64,000 nucleotides of DNA from Microbacterium oxydans (GCF_900095745.1 NZ_FMIR01000018.1:124001-188000), one strand, 5' to 3'; shown: positions 1-9,062, numbered from the stretch's first letter. Numbers and translations: made by a program. The notes: generated by a model from the sequence alone, not told the origin.

Positions 1-2
1 GT

Positions 3-848
3 TCAGCTCTTCACGGACCCGGCCGTGAGGCCGCTGATGAAGTACCGCTGGAAGAAGAGGAAGAGGATGAGCACGGGGATCGACCCGAGCACGCTCATGG
101 CCATGATCTGGTTCCACTCGTAGGAGTGCTGGCCCATGAGGAGCTGGATGCCGATCGGCACGGTGCGCATGTCGATCGTGCGCGTGAGCGTCAGCGCGAA
201 CAGGTACTCGTTCCACGCGATCATGAAGGTGTAGATGCCGACCGAGACGATGCCGGGCACCGAGATCGGCACCAGGATGCGCCAGAGGGCCGTCATGGAT
301 CCGGCACCGTCGACCCGCACGGCCTCGTCGAGCTCCTTCGGGAGCGTGTTGAAGTAGCCGGTCATCATGATGATCGCGTAGGGCAGGGTGAACACCATGT
401 AGGTGAGGATCAGCCCCGCGTACGAGTTGTAGAGGCCCAGCCCGACCATGAGCCCGAAGTACGGGATGAGCAGGGTGATCGGCGGCACCGCCTGCACGCT
501 CACGATCACCACGTTCAGGATCCGCTTGCCCCGGAACTCGAAACGGCTGAACGCATAGGCGGCCTGGATCGCGACGATCAGCGTGAGCACGGTGACGGAG
601 CCGGCCACGATGTAGCTGTTCAGGAAGAACCGCATCGTCTCGGCATTCGTGAAGATCGCGACGTAGGCGTCGAACGAGAACGTGTCGGTCAGCAGCCGCG
701 GCGGCAGTTCGAAGATCTGCGTGTTCGACTTGAACGAGCTGGACAGCATCCACAGCACGGGCCCCGCGGCGAAGACCGCACCGATGAGGAGTCCGATCAT
801 GAGGCCGGTCTTGCCGACCCGACGCTGGTTCCGGGCGGTGAGAGCCAT
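3..848 (-). CDS. Carbohydrate ABC transporter permease, MalG/AraQ type
   Basis: Inner-membrane permease subunit of a CUT1-family sugar importer, 281 residues. It has an N-terminal transmembrane helix, a large periplasmic loop and about five further helices. The cytoplasmic EAA loop that contacts the ATPase is visible as EAVRVDGAGS...ILVPISVPG. The start is the ATG just after the upstream permease, whose stop is 2 bp away; the open frame continues far upstream only as a shadow. It is the last visible gene of the sugar operon. No ATP-binding subunit lies next to it in the window, so it probably uses a shared MsiK-like ATPase encoded elsewhere, as is common in actinobacteria (inference). The sugar substrate cannot be told from sequence. 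Confidence 0.93.
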   Translation of the reverse strand: MALTARNQRRVGKTGLMIGLLIGAVFAAGPVLWMLSSSFKSNTQIFELPPRLLTDTFSFDAYVAIFTNAETMRFFLNSYIVAGSVTVLTLIVAIQAAYAFSRFEFRGKRILNVVIVSVQAVPPITLLIPYFGLMVGLGLYNSYAGLILTYMVFTLPYAIIMMTGYFNTLPKELDEAVRVDGAGSMTALWRILVPISVPGIVSVGIYTFMIAWNEYLFALTLTRTIDMRTVPIGIQLLMGQHSYEWNQIMAMSVLGSIPVLILFLFFQRYFISGLTAGSVKS

Positions 849-850
849 GG

Positions 851-1774
851 TCAGTCCCTCGCTTTCTGATGACGGACGTAGAACACGGCGAGCACCATCG
901 ACATCAGCAGCACGAGCACGGCAGAGGTCGACGCGAGCGAGAAGTCGTATTTGGCGAAAGCGAGCTTGTAGGTGAAGGTGCTGAGCACCTCGGTGACGTC
1001 GATCGGGCCGCCACCGGTGGTCATCCAGATGAGGGCGAACTGCTGCGAGGTCCAGATCAGGTCGAGCAGCACCAGGCTCACGATGATCGGACGCAGCTGC
1101 GGGATCGTCACGTTCCAGAAGCGCTGCGTGGCGCTCGCACCGTCGACGGTGGCCGCCTCGTGGAGTTCGGCGGGAACGCCCTGGAGCCCGGCGAGCAGGC
1201 TCACCATGAAGAAGGGATACCCCGCCCAGATGTTGATGAAGATGATCGTGCCCAGAGCGAGCTGGGGCGAGGCCAACCACTCGATGTCGGTGTTGAGCAG
1301 GAAGTTGACCACGCCGTTCGGGGCGAGCAGCATGCGCCAGAGGACCGCGATGACCGCGACCGTGAACAGCCACGGCAGCACGTAGAGGGCCCGGAAGAGC
1401 GACCGCGAGAACCGGCCGAGGATCGGGCTGTTCAGCATCATCGCGAAGGCGAGGCCGAGAACGAGGTGGGCGGCGACGCTCGTCACCGTGAAGAGGATGG
1501 TGTTGCCCGTCGCCTTCCAGAAGCGCGGGTCGGACAGGATCTCGACGTAGTTCGCGATGCCGACGAACTCGGGCGACTTGTTCAGGATCACGTTGTCCTG
1601 GAACGAATAGCCGATCACCATGACGATCGGCACGATCATCAGCACGAACAGCAGGATGACCGTCGGCGAGAGGAAGGCGTACGACTCGCCGGTCTTGCGC
1701 AGCTGCCGTCGGCGCCGCGAGAGTGCGACTCCGGTGACGATCACCTCGGTGTCGTCGGTTGTTCTGAGACTCAT
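851..1774 (-). CDS. Carbohydrate ABC transporter permease, MalF/UgpA type
   Basis: Partner permease of the sugar importer, 307 residues with about six transmembrane helices and an EAA loop (EAATVDGASATQRFWNVTIPQL). The ATG at 1774 was preferred over an in-frame one 36 bases upstream because AAGGAG lies 11 bases before it and because the upstream ATG falls inside a perfect palindrome. It lies between the binding-protein gene and the MalG-type gene, the normal CUT1 order. The two permeases would form the heterodimeric membrane channel. Confidence 0.93.
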   Translation of the reverse strand: MSLRTTDDTEVIVTGVALSRRRRQLRKTGESYAFLSPTVILLFVLMIVPIVMVIGYSFQDNVILNKSPEFVGIANYVEILSDPRFWKATGNTILFTVTSVAAHLVLGLAFAMMLNSPILGRFSRSLFRALYVLPWLFTVAVIAVLWRMLLAPNGVVNFLLNTDIEWLASPQLALGTIIFINIWAGYPFFMVSLLAGLQGVPAELHEAATVDGASATQRFWNVTIPQLRPIIVSLVLLDLIWTSQQFALIWMTTGGGPIDVTEVLSTFTYKLAFAKYDFSLASTSAVLVLLMSMVLAVFYVRHQKARD

Positions 1775-1799
1775 GGGAACTCGAGCTCCTTGGTTGGTC

Positions 1800-1831
1800 G
1801 GGTGCCGCATCGCGATCGCGATGCGGCACCC
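1800..1831. promoter_or_regulatory. Perfect 32-bp palindrome between binding-protein and permease genes
   Basis: The two 16-base arms (GGGTGCCGCATCGCGA and its exact complement) have no spacer; as RNA they would form a long GC stem with a small loop. It sits 24 bp after the stop of the binding-protein gene and 25 bp before the permease start. Such hairpins commonly allow partial readthrough or protect the 3' end, so that binding protein exceeds permease. There is no T-run after it, so full termination is unlikely. Confidence 0.75.
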
Positions 1832-1854
1832 CGTTCAGGCGGGGAGGCGGGAGG

Positions 1855-3150
1855 TCAGAACTCCGCTTCCCACGAGGCCTGCGCCTTCTTGAGCGCGTCG
1901 GGGATCGACTGCTGCCCGTCGAGCGCGGCCTGGAGCTGCTCACCGAACTGGCGCATGAGGTCTTCGGCGACCGGGAGGCCCGTGAACTCGTTCGCCGGGT
2001 AGCCGGCCTGGTAGATGTCGAACGCCGTCTTGAAGAGCTCGTCGTCGTTCACGAAGTCCGGGACCGACTTCGAGTTTCCGGGGAAGGCCTTGGCCATCGT
2101 GGACAGCTCGGAGTTCGTCTGCTCGCTCATCAGGAACGACACCAGCTTGAACGCCGCTTCCTTGTGCTCGGAGTTCTCGGCGACGCCGATGCCCCAGGAG
2201 GCGTAGGGAATGCCGCGTTCGCCGTCGTAGCCGTCCTCGGCGGGGATCGCCGAGATCGAGAACTTCAGATCGGGGTTCGTCTCGCGGATCAGGTTGATGT
2301 GCGCGAGCGAGTCGATCATCATGCCGGCGCGGCCGTTGGTGAACTCCTCGACCTTGTCCTGCTCCTTCATGGTGAAGGAGCCCGAGGCGATGACGCCGTC
2401 GTCCCACAGCCCGCCGATGTACTCGACTGCGGAGGTCACGTCGTCGTTCGTGAGGTCGGGCTGACCGTCTTTGAGCATCGAGCCCCCGGATGCCCAGACC
2501 CACGACATGACGTCGTTCTGCACGCCGTTCGGCGATTCGAGGGACAGCGGGAGCACCCAGCCCGAAACATCGCCGCCGAGCGCCGACACCTTGGCCGCCG
2601 CATCCGCGAATTCGGTGCGGGTCTGAGGGGGCGCGCTCACCCCAGCCTGGGAGAGCAGGTCGTCGTTCGTGAACATCGGGTAGACGAAGTTCACGACGGG
2701 GATCATGTAGGTGCTGCCGTCGACCTGGATCTGGCTGGCCAGCTCGCTGTCGTCGTAGTCGTACTCCTTCATGAGCGCGCTCAGATCGGCGATGACGCCC
2801 TGAGAGGCGAAGTCGTTCACCCACGCGCCGTCGAGTCCGACCACGTCGGGCATGGTGCCGGATGCCGCACCGGCGAAGAGCTGCTCCTTGGTGGACGCGT
2901 ACGGGCCGCTCACCAGGTCGACGGTGATGTCGGGGTTCGCCTCCTCGAACTCGTCGATGAGTGCGCGGAACTCGCCGTCGGGCAGTTCCGGCTCCCACCA
3001 CTGCGCGAATTCGATGGTGACCTTCCCGTCACCGCCGCTGTCGCCATCCGAGCCGGGCGTGCAACCCGCCAGGGCCAGAAGGGTAACCGCCGCGGTTCCG
3101 GCGCCGACGATCATTCGGGTTCGTCGCTGCCCTCTTCCGACTGTGCTCAT
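1855..3150 (-). CDS. Sugar ABC transporter substrate-binding lipoprotein
   Basis: Extracellular solute-binding protein (family 1, SBP_bac_1 type), 431 residues. The N-terminus has a twin-basic region, a hydrophobic stretch and a lipobox LALAGC, so the mature protein would begin at a lipidated Cys followed by a Gly/Asp/Ser-rich linker. The body shows typical motifs such as FAQWWEP, GTMPDVVGLDG and NGRAGMMIDS. The ATG at 3150 is favoured over the adjacent GTG at 3153 because AGGAG lies 5 bases before the ATG. First gene of the operon with the two permeases; divergent from the DeoR-family regulator, which probably controls it. The sugar is unknown. Confidence 0.94.
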   Translation of the reverse strand: MSTVGRGQRRTRMIVGAGTAAVTLLALAGCTPGSDGDSGGDGKVTIEFAQWWEPELPDGEFRALIDEFEEANPDITVDLVSGPYASTKEQLFAGAASGTMPDVVGLDGAWVNDFASQGVIADLSALMKEYDYDDSELASQIQVDGSTYMIPVVNFVYPMFTNDDLLSQAGVSAPPQTRTEFADAAAKVSALGGDVSGWVLPLSLESPNGVQNDVMSWVWASGGSMLKDGQPDLTNDDVTSAVEYIGGLWDDGVIASGSFTMKEQDKVEEFTNGRAGMMIDSLAHINLIRETNPDLKFSISAIPAEDGYDGERGIPYASWGIGVAENSEHKEAAFKLVSFLMSEQTNSELSTMAKAFPGNSKSVPDFVNDDELFKTAFDIYQAGYPANEFTGLPVAEDLMRQFGEQLQAALDGQQSIPDALKKAQASWEAEF

Positions 3151-3190
3151 CACTTCTCCTCGTTGAGATCGTGCCGCATCACGCGCTTCA

Positions 3191-3346
3191 ATGCTTGTTC
3201 ATGCGGTTTTGAGCCATGTTATGCCGTCTCATGCCGATTCGTCAAGCGCATTCTTCACACTTTCGGACCCGCACCCCCGGCTTTCTGCGACATAACCGGA
3301 CGCCCCCGGGTTTCGTCGACATGCCGTTTTCTGCACGAGTATGCCG
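3191..3346. repeat. Helically phased ATGC(C/G)G repeats, putative DeoR-type operators
   Basis: In the divergent intergenic region ATGC-type motifs begin at 3191, 3201, 3221 and 3231, and again at 3321 and 3341. All are multiples of 10 bp apart, i.e. on one face of the helix. The first cluster covers the transporter promoter and its initial transcribed region; the second lies upstream of the regulator gene. DeoR-family proteins often bind direct repeats, so these are candidate operators for the adjacent regulator and for autoregulation. Confidence 0.55.
3216..3245 (-). promoter_or_regulatory. Promoter of the sugar transporter operon
   Basis: On the minus strand a -35 TTGACG (3245-3240) and a -10 TAACAT (3221-3216) are separated by 18 bp. 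Two ATGCCG repeats lie between and across these elements, which is where a repressor would be expected to bind. Prediction from sequence only. Confidence 0.6.
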
Positions 3347-3366
3347 CGTTGCCTCTGTTCCTGTGC

Positions 3367-3380
3367 TAGATATGGGTGCA
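3367..3380 (+). promoter_or_regulatory. Putative -10 element, leaderless start of the DeoR-type gene
   Basis: TAGATA at 3367-3372, preceded by TGC (extended -10 like), lies 7 bases before the ATG at 3380, so transcription could begin at the start codon. There is no Shine-Dalgarno sequence before this ATG. No good -35 is visible. Confidence 0.4.
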
Positions 3381-4186
3381 TGAATGCTTCAGCGACCGGA
3401 CAGCGACGCCGTCTCCCCGCCGGACGGAAAGCCGACCTCGCCACCTACGTCGAGCAGACCGGTCAGGTGACCGTGAGCGATCTGGCGGAGCACTTCGCCG
3501 TGTCGATCGACACGATCCGCCGAGATCTCGACCAACTCGATCGAGAGGGAGTCCTGATCCGCACGCATGGCGGAGCGGTCAGCGCAGCCAGCGGCCAGCT
3601 CAAGGACCGCGCCCTCGACGTGCGCCTGCGCATGCAGACGGAGGAGAAGGAGCGCATCGCGCGCATCGCCGCCGGTCTCGTCGAAGACGGCTCCGTCGTG
3701 ATGCTCAACGCCGGGACGACGACGCTCGCCGTCGCTCGTGCGCTGCGCAATCATCACGATCTGACGATCGCCACGAACAACCTGCGCATCCCCGGCGAAC
3801 TGTCACCGTCGGTCTTCCGCGACCTGTACGTCTTCGGCGGGGCGGTGCGGTCGATCACGCAGGCCACGACGGGCCCCGTGACCTTCACGATGACCCCGGG
3901 CGGCCCGGAGGTCGACATCCGCTGCGACCTCGCCCTGATCGCTGTGGGTGCGGTCGACGAGGCCGGATACTCGACGTCGAACCTCGGCGACGCCGCCATG
4001 ATGTCGGAGATGATCCAGCGCGCCGAGCGCACGGCCATCCTCGCGGACTCCACCAAGCTCGGGCGTCGGTTCTTCGCCCAGATCGCGCTGCTCGAGCGCG
4101 CGGACTACCTGATCACAGACGCTCCCCCTCCGCCGCGCATCGCCGCTGCCCTCGCGCAGGCCGACGTCCAGGTACTCACGCCGTAG
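3380..4186 (+). CDS. DeoR/GlpR-family transcriptional regulator
   Basis: 268-residue DeoR-family repressor. The N-terminal winged helix-turn-helix is clear (VSDLAEHFAVSIDTIRRDLD, about residues 28-47), followed by RTHGGA and a C-terminal sugar-phosphate-sensing DeoRC domain (INDGTTT-like LNAGTTTLAVA near residue 115; later LADSTKLG). In this family a phosphorylated sugar intermediate releases the repressor. It is divergent from the sugar ABC operon, so that operon is its likely target. The ATG at 3380 is preferred to 3341 because the longer form adds a Cys-rich, non-family extension and includes an ATGCCG repeat. Confidence 0.92.
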   Translation: MNASATGQRRRLPAGRKADLATYVEQTGQVTVSDLAEHFAVSIDTIRRDLDQLDREGVLIRTHGGAVSAASGQLKDRALDVRLRMQTEEKERIARIAAGLVEDGSVVMLNAGTTTLAVARALRNHHDLTIATNNLRIPGELSPSVFRDLYVFGGAVRSITQATTGPVTFTMTPGGPEVDIRCDLALIAVGAVDEAGYSTSNLGDAAMMSEMIQRAERTAILADSTKLGRRFFAQIALLERADYLITDAPPPPRIAAALAQADVQVLTP

Positions 4187-4276
4187 GGCCAGACGCCTGT
4201 TCGCGCCCGCGGGGTACGCGCCTCGAACTCCGAAGCCGTGCGGGGGCGGAGGCAGGCCGCGCGACGGCGACGACGA

Positions 4277-4304
4277 AGGCCGCCAGGATTGCTCCCGGCG
4301 GCCT
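4277..4304. terminator. Hairpin between convergent genes
   Basis: AGGCCGCC (4277-4284) and its perfect complement GGCGGCCT (4297-4304) are separated by 12 bases. The hairpin lies between the convergent regulator and nuclease genes and could serve either. No clear T-run follows it. Confidence 0.5.
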
Positions 4305-4349
4305 CCGCCTGTGTCATCCGACTAGCGGATCAGAACCGCTCTTCCCCGA

Positions 4350-7300
4350 TCAGAACCACCGGGTGAGCAGTTCCCAGAGCCAGTCGAGGATCGCGCCGAT
4401 GATGCCGCCGGCGCGGTTGACGGTGACCGTGGCGGTCGCCGCGTCCCCGTCGGCCTGAGAAGCGGCGACGGTGTACTTGCCCGACGGCGCGCTCTTCGGC
4501 ACGGTGACCTGGGTGCTGAACGTACCGTCAGCCCCCACCTGGACCGTGCCGACCTGGACGGGCTTGCCCTTCTTCGGACGCAGCTCGATGTTCACCGTCT
4601 CACCGGGCACGTATCCTTCACCGGTCACCTTGAGGTTCTTGCCCGCCGTCACCTTGGACGACCCGAGGGCGATCGTGCCGGCGAACTCCTCCTCACCGGC
4701 GATCGTGAACGGCACCTGCACCGTCGTCCCGGTTCCGGCGACCGCGACAGTGAGCGACTGCTCGCCGAAGACGCCCGAGGGAACAGTGAAGGTGAGGCTG
4801 GCGCGCCCACCCTCATCGGTGGTGTCGACGACTGCGGGGTCGACGGCTCCGGTGGCGAGCACCGTGTCGCCCAGCGAGAGCGTCACATCGCCCGGCGCCG
4901 GCTCGCCCGCGCTGAAGGCCAGCGAGGAGAGCGACACCGTCACCTGGTCGCCGGCGCTGTAGCCGTCGGCATCCGCCGCGCTGACGGCGACACCGACCGC
5001 GCGCTGAGCCTGGTCGGGGCTCGCGGTCTTGTTCGCGTCGAACCAGTCGACCATCGACTGCAGGTCGATCTTGCCGGTGTCGCGCTTGCCCGCGCCCTCC
5101 TTGAAGGTGAAGAAGTTGTCTCCACCCGCAGCGAGGAACGAGTTGGCGGCGACCGTGTAGTTCGCTGCCGGGTCGACCGGCGTGCCGTTGAGCGTGATCG
5201 ACGTGATCCGCGAGCCCTGCGCCGCGGTGGGGTCGTAGGTGTAGACCAGCCCCTCCGAGACTCCGAGCTTCAGGAACGGACGCGCCGAACCCGCCGGTTG
5301 CCACTGCTCCTCGAGCACGCCCTTCAGCTGCGTGCCGGTGAGCGTCAGCGTCACCAGCGTGTTGGCGAACGGCTGTACCGTCGCCGCCTCGCGATAGGTG
5401 ACGTTGCCGTTCGGGTCGTTCGCGTTGGACGAGGCGTAGGTGAGGTTCGCGCGGATGCCCCCAGGGTTCATGAGTGCCAGGTCGGCGCCCGTGGACCACT
5501 GCTGCACATCGGCGACGAAGTTGCCGATGGTGGACTCGCCACCGCGGTTCTCCGTCTTGCCGTCGCTCTGGCGTGCGCGGTTGAAGTCGGCCGTGATGTC
5601 GCCGACCTTGATCGCGCCCAGCACGTCGGCCTCGGCCTTGGCCTGGTCGACGATCGCCTGCACCGCGGGCACCGCCGGGTACAGCGGCTTGCCGGCAGCG
5701 GTGAGGGGCTTGATCTCGTTGGTGATCGAGATCAAGTCCTTCGTCTTCGGGTCGACCTTGATGTTCATCAGGCCCAGGTTCTCGCCGTACTGCCCCGCCG
5801 AGACGACCGGGCGGCCGTCGATCACGTGGTTGTACGCGAGGTGGGTGTGTGCCGACACGATCGCGTCCACGTCGTCGTCGACACCGTAGACGATCTCGCC
5901 AAGGGGCGAATCCGGGGTGATGCTCGACAGCTCGACGCTGGAGGCGCCCTCGTGCACGAGCAGGATGACGACATCCGCCTCACCGTTGGACTCGTCACCG
6001 TCGCGCAGATCGTCGGCCACCGCATTCACGGAGTCGGCGATGCTGCGGACCTCGAGGTCCTTGATGCCCTCGGGCGAGACGAGCGAGTCGAGGTCTTCGG
6101 TGACGGCACCGACGAAGCCGACCTTCACGCCGTCGAGCTCCTTCACCCAGGCCGGTGCGAGCGCAGGCTCGCCGGTCTCGGTGACGAACACGTTCGACGA
6201 GATGTACTCCCAGTCCGCACGTTCCTGCACGCGGTCGCGCAGGTCTTCCCAGCCCTGGTCGAACTCGTGGTTGCCCGCAGCGCTGACATCGAGACCGGCC
6301 GCGTTCAGCGCGTCGATCGTCGGGTTGTCATCGTTGATGAACGAGGTGAACGTCGAAGCCCCGATCAGGTCGCCGGCACCGGCGAAGATCGTGTTCGGGT
6401 TCTCGTCGCGGAACTGCTTCACGGCTCCCGCGAGGACGGCGGCACCGGCGGCAGCACCGTCGGCCTCGATCCGTCCATGGAAGTCGTTGACCGTGACGAC
6501 GTCGATGCTCACCGGCGGGATCTCCGAGGAGACGCCGACGATGATCGGGTCATGGTCGCTGGACCGGTAGGGCGTGCCCTCGTCGGTGGCGCCGTACGCG
6601 TAGCCGCGGTCGCTCCACTCCGGCGAGTTGATGCCCCACACGCCTGCGCCCGTGATCGACGAGGCGAGCGACGGCGACGCGATCACGTGGTCGAGCGAAC
6701 CGAGCTCGCCGTCGAACGTGTACGTGTACTGGCCATCGGTCTTGTCGGCGACGAGGTCGCTCCACCCGTTCGACGTGAACACGTTGATCGGGTCTTCCTT
6801 GCCGTAGGCGTTGAAGTCGCCGATCAGCAGCATGTCACTGCTGCCGGTGGTCTCCTCGAGGTCGGCAGTGAAGGCGAGGATCGCATTCGCCTGCTTCACG
6901 CGGTCGGCGTTGAAGAAGCCCTGGCCGTCGGCCGGCTCCGCGCCCGCCCCCTCGGGCGGCGACTTCGACTTCAGGTGATTCGCCACCACAGTGACGACGC
7001 GACCGTCGATGTCGAACGCCTGCGCGATCGGCTCGCGGGCGTTGCCCCACACGGTCTCGTCGGTGACGGTCGCGCTGTCGCCCACCGTCTCGACGGCGTC
7101 TTTCTTGTAGATGATCGCGTTGGTGATGAAGTCGGTCGTCGCCGCATCGTTCAGCGCTGCGGGCGTGGGAACGTAGCCCCACACATCGCTGCCGGCGTCG
7201 GCGTTGAGGCCCGCGACCAGGTCTTTGAGGGCCGTGTCGACGGGCTTTCCGAGCTTGACCGAGTTCTCGATCTCCATGAGCGAGACGATCTCGGCGTCGA

Positions 7301-8972
7301 GTCCGTTGATCGCCGCGACGATCTTGGACTTCTGGATCGCGAACTGCGCCGCGTTCGCGGCCCCGCGGGCGTTCGAGTTCTCGCTCTTGAGCGTCGTGAA
7401 GTAGTTGTAGACGTTGAAGGACGCGACCTGGACGTCGCCGCCCACCTCGGGCGCGGATGCGGTGCGCGGGTTCGTCGCCTCGAAGCCGACCTTGAGGTCG
7501 GCGGACGAGGAGTCGTCGATCGGCACGACGGGCTGCAGACGCCAGTCGTTGAAGCCCCACTGCAGCACGTAGCCGTTGTCGCCGAAGTCGACCGTGTCGC
7601 CGTTGCGGACGACGGCATCCTTCGTGAAGTACGGCTGCTCGCCCGGGTGCCCACTGTTCGACACCTGGATGGACCAGCCGTCGTCGAGCAGGATGCGGTT
7701 GGCGCGGTTGGCTGCGGCGATCGCCGCGGCCTCGTCGCCCGGACGCGTGGTCTCGGTGCTCTTCACCGCGAGGTCGGCTCCGGCGTTCAGCCACAGCGAG
7801 CCGAAGTTGAACAGCTGGTGGCTGGACGCGAGGCGGTAACTGCCCTCGGGAGCCACGTACATGTTCTCGTACTGCTCGCGGTCGGCACCCTGCACCGTGG
7901 CGGGCAGGGGCGTGACGGCGGGAACGCCGACACCCGCGGTGAGCACCTCGACGTCGGCGGCCGCAGCGGGGTTGAGCTGCGTCTGGCCGAAGTACTCGCT
8001 CACGGAACCGGTGACCGAGACGAGGTCGCCGATCTCGAGGCTCGGAGCCAGTGCGTTCAGGAAGACGAACACGCCGTCGGAGGCACCGGGCGTCGCGTCC
8101 GTCGCACCGCCGGAGCCCTGCGTCTGGATGACGATGCCCTTGTAGCCGCCGGTGCGGTAGTCGGCGGTGACGACGCCCTCGACCTGCACGGTCTTGCCGC
8201 TCAGCGGAGACACGTCGGTCGTGCCCTGCACCTCGGCGATCGTCGCCTTGGTCGGCTCGCCGCCCGGGTCCGTGCCCGGGTCGGTGTCGCCGGAGCTCTG
8301 CGGGGTGATGGTGGCCGAGAGCGTGAAGTCGGCGCTGTTGTCGTCGGTGTCGACACCGTCGGTGCGATTCAGCGACTTCACGTCGGTGTTGCCGGCGGGC
8401 GGGGTGGCCGCCTTCGTCTCGAACGTGTTCGAGGTGCCGTAGCCGAGCAGGTCGACCACGCCGTCGACGCCCACGGCCGAACCCGGGGTGAGTGTCACGG
8501 CGGCCGTACCCTCGACCAGCGCCAGCGTTCCGGTGGTGCCGCTCGGGGTCAAGGTGCTGACCACGTCGGGAGCGGGCAGCTCCGCACCGTTCGCGCCGTT
8601 GCTGTTGCCCTGCACGAGGTAGTGACCGCCGGCCGGGATCACGCCGGTGAGCGCGGCGACGCCGTTGGCGGCGCCCGTGCCGGTGCCGGACCGGTACTGC
8701 AGCGACATGCCGTCGAGGGTGATCGGCGCCGAGGTCGGGTTGTAGAGCTCGACGAACTTGTTCTTGAACGCCGCCCCTGCGCTGCCGCCGGAGAGGTACG
8801 CCTCGTTGATCACCACCCCCGTGCCGGTGGTGTCGGCTGTGGCGGGCACAGCGGCCAGCGAGCCGAGGCTCAGCGCGGCGACGCAGGTCACGGCGAGAGC
8901 GCCGATGCGCCCCCGACTTCTACGGTGCGAGACGGAACCCATGCGGTTCTCGTCGTCTGGAGCGGACATCAT
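4350..8972 (-). CDS. Secreted ExeM/NucH-type nuclease fused to a 5'-nucleotidase
   Basis: Very large exported protein (1540 residues). Order: signal peptide ending near AVPATADT; lamin-tail domain (INEAYLSGG...FVELYNP); an OB-fold segment (VQVEGVVTADY); an endonuclease/exonuclease/phosphatase domain (ASFNVYNYFTTL, LMEIENS, LIGDFNAYGKEDP, SSDHDPIIV); a metallophosphoesterase domain (VNDFHGRIEADG, GNHEFDQGW); a 5'-nucleotidase C-terminal domain (MNPGGIRANL, AANSFLAAGGDNF); Ig-like repeats; and a Trp-rich tail. It would degrade extracellular DNA and dephosphorylate the nucleotides for phosphate and nucleoside uptake. The ATG at 8972 has GAGGAG 9 bases upstream; a GTG at 9002 is an alternative. 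All catalytic motifs look intact. Confidence 0.93.
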   Translation of the reverse strand: MMSAPDDENRMGSVSHRRSRGRIGALAVTCVAALSLGSLAAVPATADTTGTGVVINEAYLSGGSAGAAFKNKFVELYNPTSAPITLDGMSLQYRSGTGTGAANGVAALTGVIPAGGHYLVQGNSNGANGAELPAPDVVSTLTPSGTTGTLALVEGTAAVTLTPGSAVGVDGVVDLLGYGTSNTFETKAATPPAGNTDVKSLNRTDGVDTDDNSADFTLSATITPQSSGDTDPGTDPGGEPTKATIAEVQGTTDVSPLSGKTVQVEGVVTADYRTGGYKGIVIQTQGSGGATDATPGASDGVFVFLNALAPSLEIGDLVSVTGSVSEYFGQTQLNPAAAADVEVLTAGVGVPAVTPLPATVQGADREQYENMYVAPEGSYRLASSHQLFNFGSLWLNAGADLAVKSTETTRPGDEAAAIAAANRANRILLDDGWSIQVSNSGHPGEQPYFTKDAVVRNGDTVDFGDNGYVLQWGFNDWRLQPVVPIDDSSSADLKVGFEATNPRTASAPEVGGDVQVASFNVYNYFTTLKSENSNARGAANAAQFAIQKSKIVAAINGLDAEIVSLMEIENSVKLGKPVDTALKDLVAGLNADAGSDVWGYVPTPAALNDAATTDFITNAIIYKKDAVETVGDSATVTDETVWGNAREPIAQAFDIDGRVVTVVANHLKSKSPPEGAGAEPADGQGFFNADRVKQANAILAFTADLEETTGSSDMLLIGDFNAYGKEDPINVFTSNGWSDLVADKTDGQYTYTFDGELGSLDHVIASPSLASSITGAGVWGINSPEWSDRGYAYGATDEGTPYRSSDHDPIIVGVSSEIPPVSIDVVTVNDFHGRIEADGAAAGAAVLAGAVKQFRDENPNTIFAGAGDLIGASTFTSFINDDNPTIDALNAAGLDVSAAGNHEFDQGWEDLRDRVQERADWEYISSNVFVTETGEPALAPAWVKELDGVKVGFVGAVTEDLDSLVSPEGIKDLEVRSIADSVNAVADDLRDGDESNGEADVVILLVHEGASSVELSSITPDSPLGEIVYGVDDDVDAIVSAHTHLAYNHVIDGRPVVSAGQYGENLGLMNIKVDPKTKDLISITNEIKPLTAAGKPLYPAVPAVQAIVDQAKAEADVLGAIKVGDITADFNRARQSDGKTENRGGESTIGNFVADVQQWSTGADLALMNPGGIRANLTYASSNANDPNGNVTYREAATVQPFANTLVTLTLTGTQLKGVLEEQWQPAGSARPFLKLGVSEGLVYTYDPTAAQGSRITSITLNGTPVDPAANYTVAANSFLAAGGDNFFTFKEGAGKRDTGKIDLQSMVDWFDANKTASPDQAQRAVGVAVSAADADGYSAGDQVTVSLSSLAFSAGEPAPGDVTLSLGDTVLATGAVDPAVVDTTDEGGRASLTFTVPSGVFGEQSLTVAVAGTGTTVQVPFTIAGEEEFAGTIALGSSKVTAGKNLKVTGEGYVPGETVNIELRPKKGKPVQVGTVQVGADGTFSTQVTVPKSAPSGKYTVAASQADGDAATATVTVNRAGGIIGAILDWLWELLTRWF

Positions 8973-9041
8973 CGGTGCTGTCTCCTCGGTCGGGTTCGAC
9001 ACTTCTCAGGACTGACGCTGCACACAGGGGAAACTCCCAGC

Positions 9042-9062
9042 ATGCTCACATGGTGCGAGCAT
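9042..9062. promoter_or_regulatory. Inverted repeat overlapping the nuclease promoter
   Basis: ATGCTC (9042-9047) and GAGCAT (9057-9062) flank 9 bases containing a further CA...TG match, so the site is nearly a 21-bp palindrome. It covers the predicted -10 of the nuclease gene, the position of a repressor operator. The regulator is not identifiable and the site does not look like a known Pho box. Confidence 0.45.

Noticed and set aside
3..1943. A 646-codon minus-strand frame that could suggest a fused permease
   Set aside because: Only the last 281 residues are a permease; the rest is an out-of-frame shadow of the MalF-type gene and the binding protein.
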